Notes under the pieces: generated by a model
What the model saw: only the letters and a program-made list of their open reading frames with translations
Databases searched by the model: none
Told to the model about the DNA's origin: nothing
Program-made: the position numbers and the translations under genes
Assembly (NCBI RefSeq): GCF_030817315.1
Contig: NZ_JAUSZF010000001.1
Location: 976,501-1,040,500, forward strand
Length of the DNA stretch: 64,000 bases
Direction: 5' to 3'
DNA from: Sphingomonas faeni
Lineage (GTDB): Bacteria; Pseudomonadota; Alphaproteobacteria; Sphingomonadales; Sphingomonadaceae
Part shown: positions 34,653-43,845 of the stretch, piece by piece
Position numbering within the stretch: the stretch's first letter is position 1
How the letters are laid out: each line of letters begins with the position of its first letter

Positions 34653-36080
34653 TTAAATTCTCCTACGCCCGTAGGCCACCATCTCGTGATTATACGGGAT
34701 CGACGGTGTGTCATGGCCGTTATCGGCGATCGTGAGCCAAGCCATGGCTTCGGCGACACGCGAGGCGGGTTCGAGGGGAATGCGCGCGAGCTCGACGTCG
34801 AAAGGGGCGAAATATGCCGGTTTGCCCTGCCATTCGATCAAGCGCTCGCGGGAATGGTCGATCGACCAGCCGTGGAGGTGAACACCCAGATCGACGAGCG
34901 CGCGGGATACGCGAAAGAGCAGCCAGTGGATGTGCCCAAGTTCGTCGTGCGGATCGGCATAGGCACCGGCCCGTTCCGCGAGTTGCTCGGCGTAGATGCC
35001 CCAGCCTTCGACGAACGCAGAGGCATAGTCGATCCGGAGCGGGTGGGGCGGGGTGGCGCTTTCTAGGCCGAGCTGGATCATGTGACCGGGGAGCAATTCA
35101 TGCGCGACGACGCTTGGGAGAGTCCAGCGGGGGCGGCGGCGGATGTCCTTCAAATCGACGACATACGCGCCCGGTCGGGTCGGCGTGGGCAATTCACGAT
35201 ACCCGCCGCGGCCGCTGCCGATCTCCTGGTGGGATAGCGGGCGGGCTGTTGCGTTCAAGGACCATTGCGGGAGATCGCCGAACATCGCCCGGATACGGCT
35301 GCGGGCGGTGGCGAGCATCCGGTTCATGTCGGCGATTGCCTCCGCATGGCCGGCATCGCTGTCGTTGTAGAGGAAGCGATCGTCGCGCCAGAGTTTGCCG
35401 TAACGCTCTGCGATCGCACCCTTGGGCGCACCGACCTGATCGAACAGCCTCGCCGCGCGGGCGTGGAGGCGGTTCAGTTCGGCGAATAGGCGGCGTTCGG
35501 CATAGGGCGGCGTCATGGTGCCGAGCGAGCGTTGGAGTTGCAGAGCGTACCAGTCCGCGCCGCCCCGTAGCCGGCCGACGCCGGGGGCGGAAGGCGCGAT
35601 GTCTCGCAGGCCTTCGAGCGTCGATATCTGGCGGTCGATCGCGGGGTTCTCGGGAGCGGTACGGAGCGCGTCTACGGTGCGGTCGAGGGATAGGCGGGGG
35701 AGAATGATTCCGGCCTCGGCGTCCGCTAGGATTGCAGCAGTGTCGGCGTCGATCTTGGCGGGATCGAGGCGTGCGGCCTTCCATGCGCCGGTCGTCGGCG
35801 TGACGCGGTAGGGGCTGCGCCCGGTGCGGCCGAACGCGGACCGTGCGATGGCGGCGTCGATCGTGAGACCGGCGCGGGCAGTGGTCAGGTCGAGACGGTC
35901 GGTGGGTTGCAGGCCCTCTGCGTTGAAGGGTGCTAGCAGGCGGAGCGCTTCGTCAGGGTCGGTGGCGGCGGCTGCATCAAGGGCTTGGCGCAAGGGCGTG
36001 ATCGACTGGGCGCGAACATTCGCGGGGACGAAGGCTGACGAAACTAGCCCGGCGAGCACATTTCTGCGGCTTGGAGTCAT
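34653..36080 (-). CDS. DUF885 family metallopeptidase-like protein
   Basis: The 475-residue product has a Tat-like signal (SRRNVLAGLVSSAFV). The metal motif VVAHELLPGHMIQLG and the downstream EGWGIYAEQLAERAG match those of the paralogue at 29791. The start at ATG 36080 has a GGAGGGGG site; the longer upstream frame is shadow. It follows the LamG gene by 61 bases on the same strand and may be its downstream partner in the pectin locus. Substrate unknown. Confidence 0.82.
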   Translation of the reverse strand: MTPSRRNVLAGLVSSAFVPANVRAQSITPLRQALDAAAATDPDEALRLLAPFNAEGLQPTDRLDLTTARAGLTIDAAIARSAFGRTGRSPYRVTPTTGAWKAARLDPAKIDADTAAILADAEAGIILPRLSLDRTVDALRTAPENPAIDRQISTLEGLRDIAPSAPGVGRLRGGADWYALQLQRSLGTMTPPYAERRLFAELNRLHARAARLFDQVGAPKGAIAERYGKLWRDDRFLYNDSDAGHAEAIADMNRMLATARSRIRAMFGDLPQWSLNATARPLSHQEIGSGRGGYRELPTPTRPGAYVVDLKDIRRRPRWTLPSVVAHELLPGHMIQLGLESATPPHPLRIDYASAFVEGWGIYAEQLAERAGAYADPHDELGHIHWLLFRVSRALVDLGVHLHGWSIDHSRERLIEWQGKPAYFAPFDVELARIPLEPASRVAEAMAWLTIADNGHDTPSIPYNHEMVAYGRRRI

Positions 36081-36141
36081 TCTCGCCCCCTCCGTTCGGG
36101 TTGGGCGAAGTCGAGAGGGATGTTGCGAGAAACAATGCTCA

Positions 36142-39100
36142 TTAGCGGGGCAGCGGGATGCGATTGTTGGCCTGCGTGATCTCGGGTTCTTCACCGGTCA
36201 GCGCGACGTGGACGGCCAGCGTTGCGGGATCGATGCGGGCCGGGATCGCCAGCTTCACGGTAGTGGTCCTTGGCCGTAGGTCGAGCGGGGCGGCTAGCGG
36301 CGGGATGCTCGTGGTTGCCACCACCTTGCCCGTCAAGTCGACCAGATCCGCATGACCGCCCTTCGCGTCCCTTGCACCGAGACTGTGGACGGTGACGCCG
36401 ACATTGCGCCCCTTCACGACGACATCGTCGGTACCGATGCCGAGGTCCGCGCGCTCGTCTACCGGGGTTCCCGCTTCGACCAAGTCGAAGTCGAACACCG
36501 TCGTGCCCGGTGCGAACGTCACGTCCGTATGCGCGCTGCGTTCGAGCGCCATCGACTGCGCGCCACCGATCGGTGTGAGTGTCTTGCCGCCATCCGAACT
36601 GCTCGACGCCTGCATCGACCAGCGGCCTGCGGTGACGGTCCAGGTGGACATCGTCGCGCGCTGGGCGTGGTCAGTGGTGTTGTAGGCGATGACGCGGAAC
36701 TTCGTCGGCGTGGCGCCCGGGAGCAGGATCGCGACGCGCTCGGCTGCGCCCGGTTCGGCGAAGCGCCAACTCACCGTATTACCAGGCCAGCTCTGGTTGC
36801 GGCGCAACGCTACGCCACCCAGGCGTTCGCGTTGGAGGATCTCACTCGGCTGGTCGACGCGGTCGCTCCACCAATGGCCCTCGGTATAGATGTCCATGTG
36901 CTGGGACTTGTCGGCGATCGCATCCGCGTGGAGCGCTTCCAGCGACGCGGTGTCGCCTGATGCAGCCCAAGCCGTGTAGCGGGCGAACGGGTCGTCTGAC
37001 TTCCTCTCCGCCAGTTTCTTGCGCGCGGCGGCACCGCCGGGGAGTGCGTCGAAGGCGTTCTCGTTGAACTCGGCCAGCGCGCCGGGGCCGGCCTTGGCGA
37101 GGCGCGCCTCGATCGGGCGGAGGTATTTAGCGTCGCCGGTGTAGCGCCACGCCGCCCAGGTCGCCTGGAGCGACGTGGTGATGCCGCCGCCGTCGCCGAC
37201 TCGCTCGGCATCGGTGCGCCAGTTGATCTCGTTGGGATAGCTCCAGCTGCCATCCGGAGCCTGCTTGCCGTGTGCCATCCAGCCGTCGATCACGCCGGTG
37301 ACCAGGGCGCGGGCGAGCGGGTTGGCGTTGTAGAGGCCGACCAGCATCGGGCCGTGCATGACGGTGAAGGCATAGGGTTTCTGCCATTCCCATGCGCCCT
37401 CGCGGTACATCTTACGCCCGCCATACCAGTTGCTGGCGAAGTGCATGTGGCCGGCGGGGTTCTTGAGGATCACGGTCTGCAGGGCGCGGGTGTTGTCCAT
37501 CAGGCGCTCGACGGCCTTGGGTTCGCCCCAGTTGAGATAGAGGCGTTCGGCGTTGCTGTTCAGGCCCTCTTCGTAGGCGTGGAGTTCGTCGGCGGTGATG
37601 TAGCCGAGGCCGTTCACGATCATGCCGTTCTTGTAGACCGCGTCCGACAGCGCGCGGAGCGAGGCGTTGATCTTGTCGGGCTCGACACCCATCAGCGCGA
37701 GGCCCGGCCATTGTTGAGTCAGGTCGGTATCGTCGGAGATGCCGCCGCCGAAATCGCCGTAGGGGACCTGGCGTTCGTCGATCCACCAGGTGACGAATTG
37801 GCGGACGCGCTTCAGATCTTCGAGTTGGCGGAAGGCCCAGAGGGGGACGCCTGCGGGAGCGACCGGCTGGACGAAGGCGGGCAGGTTCTCGGGGCGATAA
37901 TTGATGTCGGCCCAGTAAGCGCGGGCGCGCGCGTTGTCGGGGTCGACGCGGAGCAGGTCGGAGATGTCGGCGAACAGGCGCTGGTAGAGGCCGGCGCGTT
38001 TGGACGCGGTATGTTCCTCGACGAGGAAGCCCCAATTGTCCTTCACCTGCGCCATGCGGTCGGCGATGTGCTCGGGCAGGGCGGCGGCGCGGGGTTTGAA
38101 GACGAGACGGATCTTGGCACCGTTCAGCGCGGTGGCGTCGAAGTCCGGGGCTGCGCTGGCGATCGTCAGATAGAGGCTGTCGTTGGGGAGAATGCGGTCG
38201 CGCAGGTCGAGCCAGAGCGTGCGCGCTTCGTTCGGGCGGACCGAGACGGAGAGGTCGATCATGTCGCGGCCCGGCCAGATCGGGTCCTTCACGCGGATGT
38301 TGAGGGGGATCAGGCCGGCGGCGTTGGGCTTGGCCTTCAGCGCGGGGATGTCGATTGCGATGCCGTCGAGGCCGTCGTTGAGGTTCTGCCAGCCGTAATC
38401 GAACGCGCGGGCGAGCGGGCGGTCTGGGAGCGCGTCGCCGAAGCTTGCCGGGATCAGGATGTGGACGATTGGGGCGGCATTCTCGTGGCGGACGGGGGCG
38501 CCGGATGCGCCGCCGGTGCCTGCGCCGACTGCGGCTTTCAGGCCGGCGGAGGGCATGGCGACGACGGTGCTGCGCTCGTCCGGTGCGAAGCGGCCGGCGA
38601 TGTAGGCGTTGAGCGGGGCGAGGGCTGCGAGGTTGGGAGAGGCGGCGGCGTCGACGGTGTAGGAGAGCTTGAAGCTGCCGGCGGGTTCCGTGCCTGCGCC
38701 GACGTCATAGGCCCAGAGTTCCTGGATCGGTTGCTCCTGCATCGTGTTGGTGAAGCTGAGCGTGCCGCCGGTGCGCGGGGCAAACTGGTCGACGCTGCGG
38801 ACTGTGCCTTGGGCGCGGGTGGCGATCAGGGTGGTCTTGGTGCCGTCGCTCCAGTCGAGCCGGCCGTATGCCGCGCCGCGGACCTCAACACGGTTGACGC
38901 GTTCGTTCGGCGGGATGGTCAGATCATAGCGCTTGCCGCCTTCGACATAGGTGTTCCAGTCGGGCAGCTGGAAATAGTCGTCGCGGCCGGGCAGGCGGGA
39001 GCGGTTGTAGACGCCCGGCCAGGTCGTCTCGGCGATGCCATCGACGCCCTTCCACATCCATTCCTTGAGGTCCTTCGCGTCGGCGAACTCGACTTTCCGC

Positions 39101-39942
39101 ACGCGGGTGACGGGGGCGTCGAGCACGGGCGGGGCGGTCTTGTCCCAGCCGTAGCGATGGAGCCAGGCGGTGCGCTTTGCGGTGGGGTCGGTCGCGGGCG
39201 CGGGGGACGGTTCGCGCTTTTCGGCGAGCGCTGCGACGTCGGTGGCGGGGAGGATGCGGTCGTAGACGCGGATCTCGTCGAGGTCCGATCCGCGCATGAA
39301 GTTGTAACGGCTCTGGACCTGGTGCGGGGACATGACGCGGCTGGCCAGGCCGAACTGGTCTAGGCCGCTGTCGAGGTCGGCCTTCTGGTCCTTGCGCGCG
39401 ACCAGCCTGCCGTCGATGTAGAGTTGCACGCCGACGGTTTCGTCCCAGGCGAAGGCGATGTGCGACCAGGCGTCGGCGGCTGGCGCTTGCGGGATCGTCC
39501 AGGAGACGCGGATGCGCGAAAGGTTCGCGTCGGTGACGAAGGCGTCGAAGCCGTGGCCGTTCCAGTCGATCCGGAGGAACGCCATGTCCCAGCTCGAATG
39601 GTCGGCGAACCCGGTGCGGAAGATCACGAAGGGGGCTTCGCCGAGAGGCGCGCGGGGGCGCCAGAAGAAGGCGAGCGTGCCGCGGTCCGCGCGGATGTTG
39701 CCGGGGGCTTTCCACGCGACATAGCCGTCGTCCGCCCAGCGCGCGGCGCCGCCGATCGCGCCATCCGGGGTGATGTCGACGCCGCTGCGAAAGTTGGGGA
39801 CTGGGTCGCCGGTGGCGTAGTCGGCGGTGAGGCTCTTGTCGGCCGACGCGCGGAAGAGGAGGCCGGTGGCGTCCTGCGCGGCGGCGGGCGCGATGCTGGC
39901 GACGGCCAGCGCGAGGACGGACACCGTGGTGAAACGCTTCAC
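36142..39942 (-). CDS. very large exported LamG-domain protein of the pectin locus
   Basis: This 1266-residue product starts at GTG 39942 with an AAGGAGA site 6 bases away. The signal is VKRFTTVSVLALAVASIAPAA. A LamG/concanavalin-like domain (about 30-220: GTLAFFWRPRAPLGEAPFVIF, LYIDGRLV, LDEIRVYDRIL) is followed by a beta-rich middle and an alpha-toroid-like part (about 660-1040; GDFGGGISDDTD, TADELHAYEEGLNSNAERLYLN, HFASNWYGGRKMYREG). The tail is Ig/CARDB-like. No known catalytic family is recognised. The toroid part and the position between ExuT and a DUF885 gene suggest a polysaccharide lyase- or hydrolase-like role, which is inference. Confidence 0.8.
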   Translation of the reverse strand: MKRFTTVSVLALAVASIAPAAAQDATGLLFRASADKSLTADYATGDPVPNFRSGVDITPDGAIGGAARWADDGYVAWKAPGNIRADRGTLAFFWRPRAPLGEAPFVIFRTGFADHSSWDMAFLRIDWNGHGFDAFVTDANLSRIRVSWTIPQAPAADAWSHIAFAWDETVGVQLYIDGRLVARKDQKADLDSGLDQFGLASRVMSPHQVQSRYNFMRGSDLDEIRVYDRILPATDVAALAEKREPSPAPATDPTAKRTAWLHRYGWDKTAPPVLDAPVTRVRKVEFADAKDLKEWMWKGVDGIAETTWPGVYNRSRLPGRDDYFQLPDWNTYVEGGKRYDLTIPPNERVNRVEVRGAAYGRLDWSDGTKTTLIATRAQGTVRSVDQFAPRTGGTLSFTNTMQEQPIQELWAYDVGAGTEPAGSFKLSYTVDAAASPNLAALAPLNAYIAGRFAPDERSTVVAMPSAGLKAAVGAGTGGASGAPVRHENAAPIVHILIPASFGDALPDRPLARAFDYGWQNLNDGLDGIAIDIPALKAKPNAAGLIPLNIRVKDPIWPGRDMIDLSVSVRPNEARTLWLDLRDRILPNDSLYLTIASAAPDFDATALNGAKIRLVFKPRAAALPEHIADRMAQVKDNWGFLVEEHTASKRAGLYQRLFADISDLLRVDPDNARARAYWADINYRPENLPAFVQPVAPAGVPLWAFRQLEDLKRVRQFVTWWIDERQVPYGDFGGGISDDTDLTQQWPGLALMGVEPDKINASLRALSDAVYKNGMIVNGLGYITADELHAYEEGLNSNAERLYLNWGEPKAVERLMDNTRALQTVILKNPAGHMHFASNWYGGRKMYREGAWEWQKPYAFTVMHGPMLVGLYNANPLARALVTGVIDGWMAHGKQAPDGSWSYPNEINWRTDAERVGDGGGITTSLQATWAAWRYTGDAKYLRPIEARLAKAGPGALAEFNENAFDALPGGAAARKKLAERKSDDPFARYTAWAASGDTASLEALHADAIADKSQHMDIYTEGHWWSDRVDQPSEILQRERLGGVALRRNQSWPGNTVSWRFAEPGAAERVAILLPGATPTKFRVIAYNTTDHAQRATMSTWTVTAGRWSMQASSSSDGGKTLTPIGGAQSMALERSAHTDVTFAPGTTVFDFDLVEAGTPVDERADLGIGTDDVVVKGRNVGVTVHSLGARDAKGGHADLVDLTGKVVATTSIPPLAAPLDLRPRTTTVKLAIPARIDPATLAVHVALTGEEPEITQANNRIPLPR

Positions 39943-40002
39943 TGTTCTCTCCTTGGGGCCAATCGGCATTGAGCGATTTGGCCAGGTGTTCGTCGTCCAA
40001 AG

Positions 40003-40031
40003 CTTGTTCTCCCGCCTTCGCGGGGAACAAG
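40003..40031 (-). terminator. hairpin between the ExuT-like gene and the LamG gene
   Basis: CTTGTTC pairs with GAACAAG, with an inner CCCGC/GCGGG stem and a one-base bulge. It lies 12 bases after the transporter stop and about 60 bases before the LamG start. No T-run; it may be an attenuator, a REP-like unit or an mRNA-stabilising stem. Confidence 0.45.
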
Positions 40032-40042
40032 GGGGCGGGGGG

Positions 40043-41353
40043 TCAGCCAGCGTCCACTCTCGCCAGCCTTGGCGACAGCAGGTGCACGACGGCGATCGCG
40101 ATCAGGTACGTGCTGCCGGCGACCGCGAAGATCAGCGTGTAGCTGCCCGTGGTCTGCAGGATGTAGCCGGTGAACTTCGCCATCATCATGCCGCCGATTG
40201 CCCCTACCGTGCCGCCGATCCCGACCACCGATCCCACCGCGCCACGCGGAAACATGTCCGAGGGGATCGTGTAGAGGTTCGCCGAGAACGCCTGATGCGC
40301 CGCCGTCGCCAGCCCCACGATCCCGACGGCCAGCCAGAGATTGTCGACGTATTGGGCGAAGAAGATCGGCATCACCAGGAACGCGCAGGCCAGCATCGTG
40401 ACCTTCCGCGCGAAGTTGGCGGAGTAACCGCGCTTCATCAGCTTCGACGACGACCAGCCGCCGGCGACGCTGCCGAGATCGGACAACAGATAGATCGCGA
40501 CGAGCGGCGGACCGAAGCTCTTGAGGTCTAGATGATAGGTCTTGGCAAGAAAATCGGGCGTCCAGAACAGGAACAGCCACCAGATCGGGTCGATCAGAAA
40601 CTTGCCGAGCGCGTAGGCCCAGGTCTCGCGGTAGCCGAGCAGCTTGAGCCAACCGATCTTCTTCGCAGTGTCCGCCGGATCGCTCTCGATATGCGAGAGT
40701 TCGGCGGGCGAAAGCTTCGCCACTTCGCGCGGACGACGATAGATCGCGATCCATGCCACCAGCCAGATAAGGCTGATCGCGCCGGTGATGATGAACGCCA
40801 TCCGCCAGCCGAACGCGATCGTGATGATCGGCACGATCAGCGGCGTGATGACCGCGCCGATGTTCGCACCCGCGTTGAACACCCCGGTCGCGAACGCACG
40901 TTCCTTGGCCGGAAACCACTCCGACACGGCCTTGATACCAGCCGGGAAGTTGCCGGCCTCCCCCAAGCCGAGCACGACGCGCGCCGCCGAGAACTGGAAC
41001 GCGTTGCCCGCGAACCCGCACAGCGTATGCCCAAGCGTCCAGATCACGAATGCGACCGAATAGCCGATCCGCGCGCCGAGCACGTCGACGATCCGGCCGA
41101 AGCTAAGATAGCCGATCGCATAGGCCGCCTGGAACCAGAAGATCACGTCGGCGTAAGTCGTCTCGTTCCAGCCGAGTTCGGCGGAGATGGTAGGCTTCAG
41201 CACGCCGATCATCTGCCGATCGACGTAATTGATTGCCGTCGCGGCAAACAACAGGCTGCAGATCAGCCATCGATAGCGGCCGATATTGCCGCCTATGCCT
41301 GCGTCGCCGCTCCCGCTGGACGCGCCCACCTCCGGCATGTTGATGCTCGCCAT
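40043..41353 (-). CDS. exuT: MFS hexuronate transporter (ExuT-like)
   Basis: The 436-residue, 12-TM protein belongs to the anion:cation symporter family. Signature segments are NYVDRQMIGVLKPTIS in TM1, GEAGNFPAGIKAVSEWFP in the central loop (characteristic of ExuT/GudP types) and the TM7-8 region WWLFLFWTPDFLAKTYHL. It imports galacturonate/glucuronate or unsaturated uronides. It has an AGGAGAGG ribosome site, lies 25 bases after the hydratase-like gene and so shares its operator. Confidence 0.88.
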   Translation of the reverse strand: MASINMPEVGASSGSGDAGIGGNIGRYRWLICSLLFAATAINYVDRQMIGVLKPTISAELGWNETTYADVIFWFQAAYAIGYLSFGRIVDVLGARIGYSVAFVIWTLGHTLCGFAGNAFQFSAARVVLGLGEAGNFPAGIKAVSEWFPAKERAFATGVFNAGANIGAVITPLIVPIITIAFGWRMAFIITGAISLIWLVAWIAIYRRPREVAKLSPAELSHIESDPADTAKKIGWLKLLGYRETWAYALGKFLIDPIWWLFLFWTPDFLAKTYHLDLKSFGPPLVAIYLLSDLGSVAGGWSSSKLMKRGYSANFARKVTMLACAFLVMPIFFAQYVDNLWLAVGIVGLATAAHQAFSANLYTIPSDMFPRGAVGSVVGIGGTVGAIGGMMMAKFTGYILQTTGSYTLIFAVAGSTYLIAIAVVHLLSPRLARVDAG

Positions 41354-41378
41354 TGGCCTCTCCTATCTAGTGCAGCCT

Positions 41379-42176
41379 CTAGCGGGCCTTGATGGTGCAA
41401 TGGACGGCGAACCGTCCGTCAAAGCGCGCCTCGACCCGGTCGCCGATCCCGACCGGATGAACGCCGGTAACCGCGCCGGTCGATACCCATTGTCCCGGCG
41501 ACAATGCGATACCGCGCATCGCCATGTGTTCGAGCAGATAGCGGACCGCGCCGAATGGTCCGTCGAGCATCGTCGCACTCGTCGCGGCGCCGATCAAGGC
41601 GTCGTTGATCCACAGTTCGACCGGCCAGTCGTTGATGTCACCCTCGCGCCAGCCCTCGGCATCCGCCCCGACTACCAGCCCATTGTTGTTGCCGAAATCG
41701 GACACGGTGACGGTCGGTCCCAGTGCGTTGATACCGGGAAAGGGGGAACTCGCGATCTCGATCCCGACATGCACCGCGTCGACCATCGCGCGCGCCTCAT
41801 CCGCGGTGTAGCGGGTCTTGGAGAGGTCGGGCGCGGTGCCGATCCTGAGCAGGAACTCGGCCTCGGCGGCCGCAAATCCATGCGCAAAGACCGGCATCGC
41901 GACCGGGTCTGCGCTCGCCGTCACGACCTGATCGACGAAGATAGGGCCCGTCAGGCGGTCGACGCCATCGAGGGGCGGATTGATCCGGCCCACCTTCCAG
42001 CCTGCGACGACACCCTCAGCAAGCAGCAACGCAGCATCCTGAACTGCATAGCCGTCGGCGAGCGTGACCGGCACGTCGCCGGGAAATTCGGGAACGGTGC
42101 CGCCTTCGCGGCGCGCCTCGACGAAGGTTCTGGCGATCCGTGTCGTGTTGTCGGTCGTGTCGGGCAGTGCCGCCAA
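41379..42176 (-). CDS. fumarylacetoacetate hydrolase-fold/2-keto-4-pentenoate hydratase-like enzyme
   Basis: The 265-residue product has GWKVGRINPPLD, AAAEAEFLLRIG (metal-binding Glu), VDAVHVGIEIASSPFPG and DFGNNNGLVVGA, typical of MhpD/hydratase-like FAH-fold proteins. It would act on a 2-keto-acid. The start is a TTG at 42176 with a strong AGGAGGGG site. A LacI-type operator lies at 42219-42232, so it is part of the hexuronate regulon. Its step in uronate metabolism is not known to me. Confidence 0.78.
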   Translation of the reverse strand: MAALPDTTDNTTRIARTFVEARREGGTVPEFPGDVPVTLADGYAVQDAALLLAEGVVAGWKVGRINPPLDGVDRLTGPIFVDQVVTASADPVAMPVFAHGFAAAEAEFLLRIGTAPDLSKTRYTADEARAMVDAVHVGIEIASSPFPGINALGPTVTVSDFGNNNGLVVGADAEGWREGDINDWPVELWINDALIGAATSATMLDGPFGAVRYLLEHMAMRGIALSPGQWVSTGAVTGVHPVGIGDRVEARFDGRFAVHCTIKAR

Positions 42177-42218
42177 GAACCCCTCCTGTCATGTCGTTCT
42201 ATTTTTTCGAAGCGTATG

Positions 42219-42232
42219 GGAAACCGGTGTCA
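42219..42232. promoter_or_regulatory. LacI-type operator before the FAH-fold gene
   Basis: GGAAACCGGTGTCA is the reverse complement of TGACACCGGTTTCC, one base from the perfect copies at 43769, 44917 and 50225. It lies 43 bases before the start. Confidence 0.65.
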
Positions 42233-42273
42233 TTGACAAGCGGGTATGCGCAGATCGGTTGAAAACGATTGGC

Positions 42274-43752
42274 TTATAGCGTTACGCCTCGCTTCCAGAT
42301 CGCGATCTCGCGTTCGCCGTTTCGCTCCGCGGCGGTTTCGGCCCCCGACGCGATGTCAGTGATACGCGCCAGTAGCGCGTCCTCAGTCGCCGCGAACCCG
42401 TCTTCCAGCACTGCGCCTGCGTCGAAATCAATCCAGCCGGGCTTGCGCATGGCGAGGTCGGTGTTCGACGCGATCTTGATCGTCGGTACGGGAAAACCGA
42501 GCGGGGTGCCTCGGCCCGTGGTGAACAGGATTGCGGTCGCGCCCGCCGCCGCCAGTGCGGTCGAGGAAACCGCGTCGTTGCCCGGCGCTTCCAGCAACGT
42601 GAGCCCATCCATCCGGATTCGCGCGCCATAGTCGATCACGTCGGCAACCGGCGCACGGCCAGCCTTCTGCACCGCGCCGAGCGACTTTTCTTCCAACGTG
42701 GTGATGCCCCCGGCGACGTTGCCGGGTGACGGGTTCTCCGACACCGTTTCGCCGTGATGGAGGAAGTAGCGTTTGAAATCGTTGACGACCTCGACGATCC
42801 GCTCGAACACGGGCTCGCTCACCGCGCGGTTCATCAGCATCTGTTCGGCACCGAAGATTTCAGGGATTTCCGTCACAAGCACCCGGCCACCCGCCGAAAT
42901 GACGCGGTCGCTCATCCGGCCGACCAACGGGTTGGCGGTCAGCCCGGACAGGCCGTCAGACCCGCCGCACTTTACTCCCAGCACGAGCTTATCGAGACCG
43001 ACCGGCTGGCGTTCCGCCTTCGCCAGCGCGGCGAGTTCGGCGACCAGTGCGCAGCCTTCCGCGATCTCGTCGCCGCTGGCCTGCGTCGTCAACGTGCGGA
43101 TCATCGCGCGGCGCGACTCCGGGATCGCTGCGAGCAACGCCTTGATCTGGTTCTCTTCGCAGCCGAGCCCGACGATCAGCACGCCGCCAGCATTGGAGTG
43201 GCATGCGAGGCTCGCCATGATCGTCCGCGTGCCCTCCAGGTCCTGGCCGAGCTGCGAACAGCCATGGGGGTGGGTGAAAGCGTGGACGCCCTCGACCGTA
43301 TCGCCGATCAGCGCGGCGGCCTTGGTCGCGATATGCTCGGCCGTGCGCGCGACGCAACCTACCGTCGACAATATCCAGATCTCGTTGCGCGTACCGACGC
43401 TGCCGTCGGCGCGAACATAACCCTGAAACGTCGCAGCGGATACGCGCAGGGCCGACGCGGTATCGACCGGATCGAACCGATAGGCGAGGGTGCCTTCCAG
43501 GCCGGTCTTGAGGTTGTGCGAATGGACGTGCGCGCCCGGCATGATCGCCTGCGTTGCGTGGCCAATCGGAAAGCCGTATTTGAGCACCGGATCACCGGCT
43601 GCGATCGGTGCGAGCGCAACCTTGTGTCCGCGACCGATATCGGCGGCCAGCGCAATCTCGGTATCGCCGACGTTGACGACATCGCCGGCCGATGCATCGG
43701 CGAGCAGTGTCGCCACGCCGTCGCGCGGATCGACCCTCAAAGCTTTGGCCAT
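42274..43752 (-). CDS. uxaA: altronate dehydratase
   Basis: The full-length fused enzyme has 492 residues. It has an N-terminal SAF-like domain (about 1-90, HVHSHNLKT) and a C-terminal catalytic part with GTRNEIWILSTVGCVART, THPHGCSQLGQD, LGCEENQ, KCGGSDGLSGLTANPLVG, EIFGAEQMLMNR and TTGRGTPLGFPVPTIKIASN. It dehydrates D-altronate to 2-keto-3-deoxygluconate, the last step before KdgK on the galacturonate branch. An AGAGGG site precedes ATG 43752. It shares a divergent operator with the LacI gene. Confidence 0.93.
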   Translation of the reverse strand: MAKALRVDPRDGVATLLADASAGDVVNVGDTEIALAADIGRGHKVALAPIAAGDPVLKYGFPIGHATQAIMPGAHVHSHNLKTGLEGTLAYRFDPVDTASALRVSAATFQGYVRADGSVGTRNEIWILSTVGCVARTAEHIATKAAALIGDTVEGVHAFTHPHGCSQLGQDLEGTRTIMASLACHSNAGGVLIVGLGCEENQIKALLAAIPESRRAMIRTLTTQASGDEIAEGCALVAELAALAKAERQPVGLDKLVLGVKCGGSDGLSGLTANPLVGRMSDRVISAGGRVLVTEIPEIFGAEQMLMNRAVSEPVFERIVEVVNDFKRYFLHHGETVSENPSPGNVAGGITTLEEKSLGAVQKAGRAPVADVIDYGARIRMDGLTLLEAPGNDAVSSTALAAAGATAILFTTGRGTPLGFPVPTIKIASNTDLAMRKPGWIDFDAGAVLEDGFAATEDALLARITDIASGAETAAERNGEREIAIWKRGVTL

Positions 43753-43768
43753 CGCACCCTCTCGTATC

Positions 43769-43782
43769 GGTAACCGGTGTCA
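43769..43782. promoter_or_regulatory. LacI-type operator between uxaA and the LacI gene
   Basis: GGTAACCGGTGTCA is the exact reverse complement of the sites at 44917 and 50225. It lies in the divergent promoter of uxaA and the regulator, so it may give both repression of uxaA and autoregulation. Confidence 0.75.
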
Positions 43783-43845
43783 GCATTATGCGGCGGCTGT
43801 CGCTTTTCCGCAAGACGGCTCGCTCGGGTCTGCTATGTCTGCGTA

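Noticed and set aside
37270..39363. 697-codon plus-strand frame antisense to the LamG protein
   Set aside because: Val/Gly/Asp-rich antisense translation; no ribosome site; the minus-strand frame has signal peptide and LamG features.
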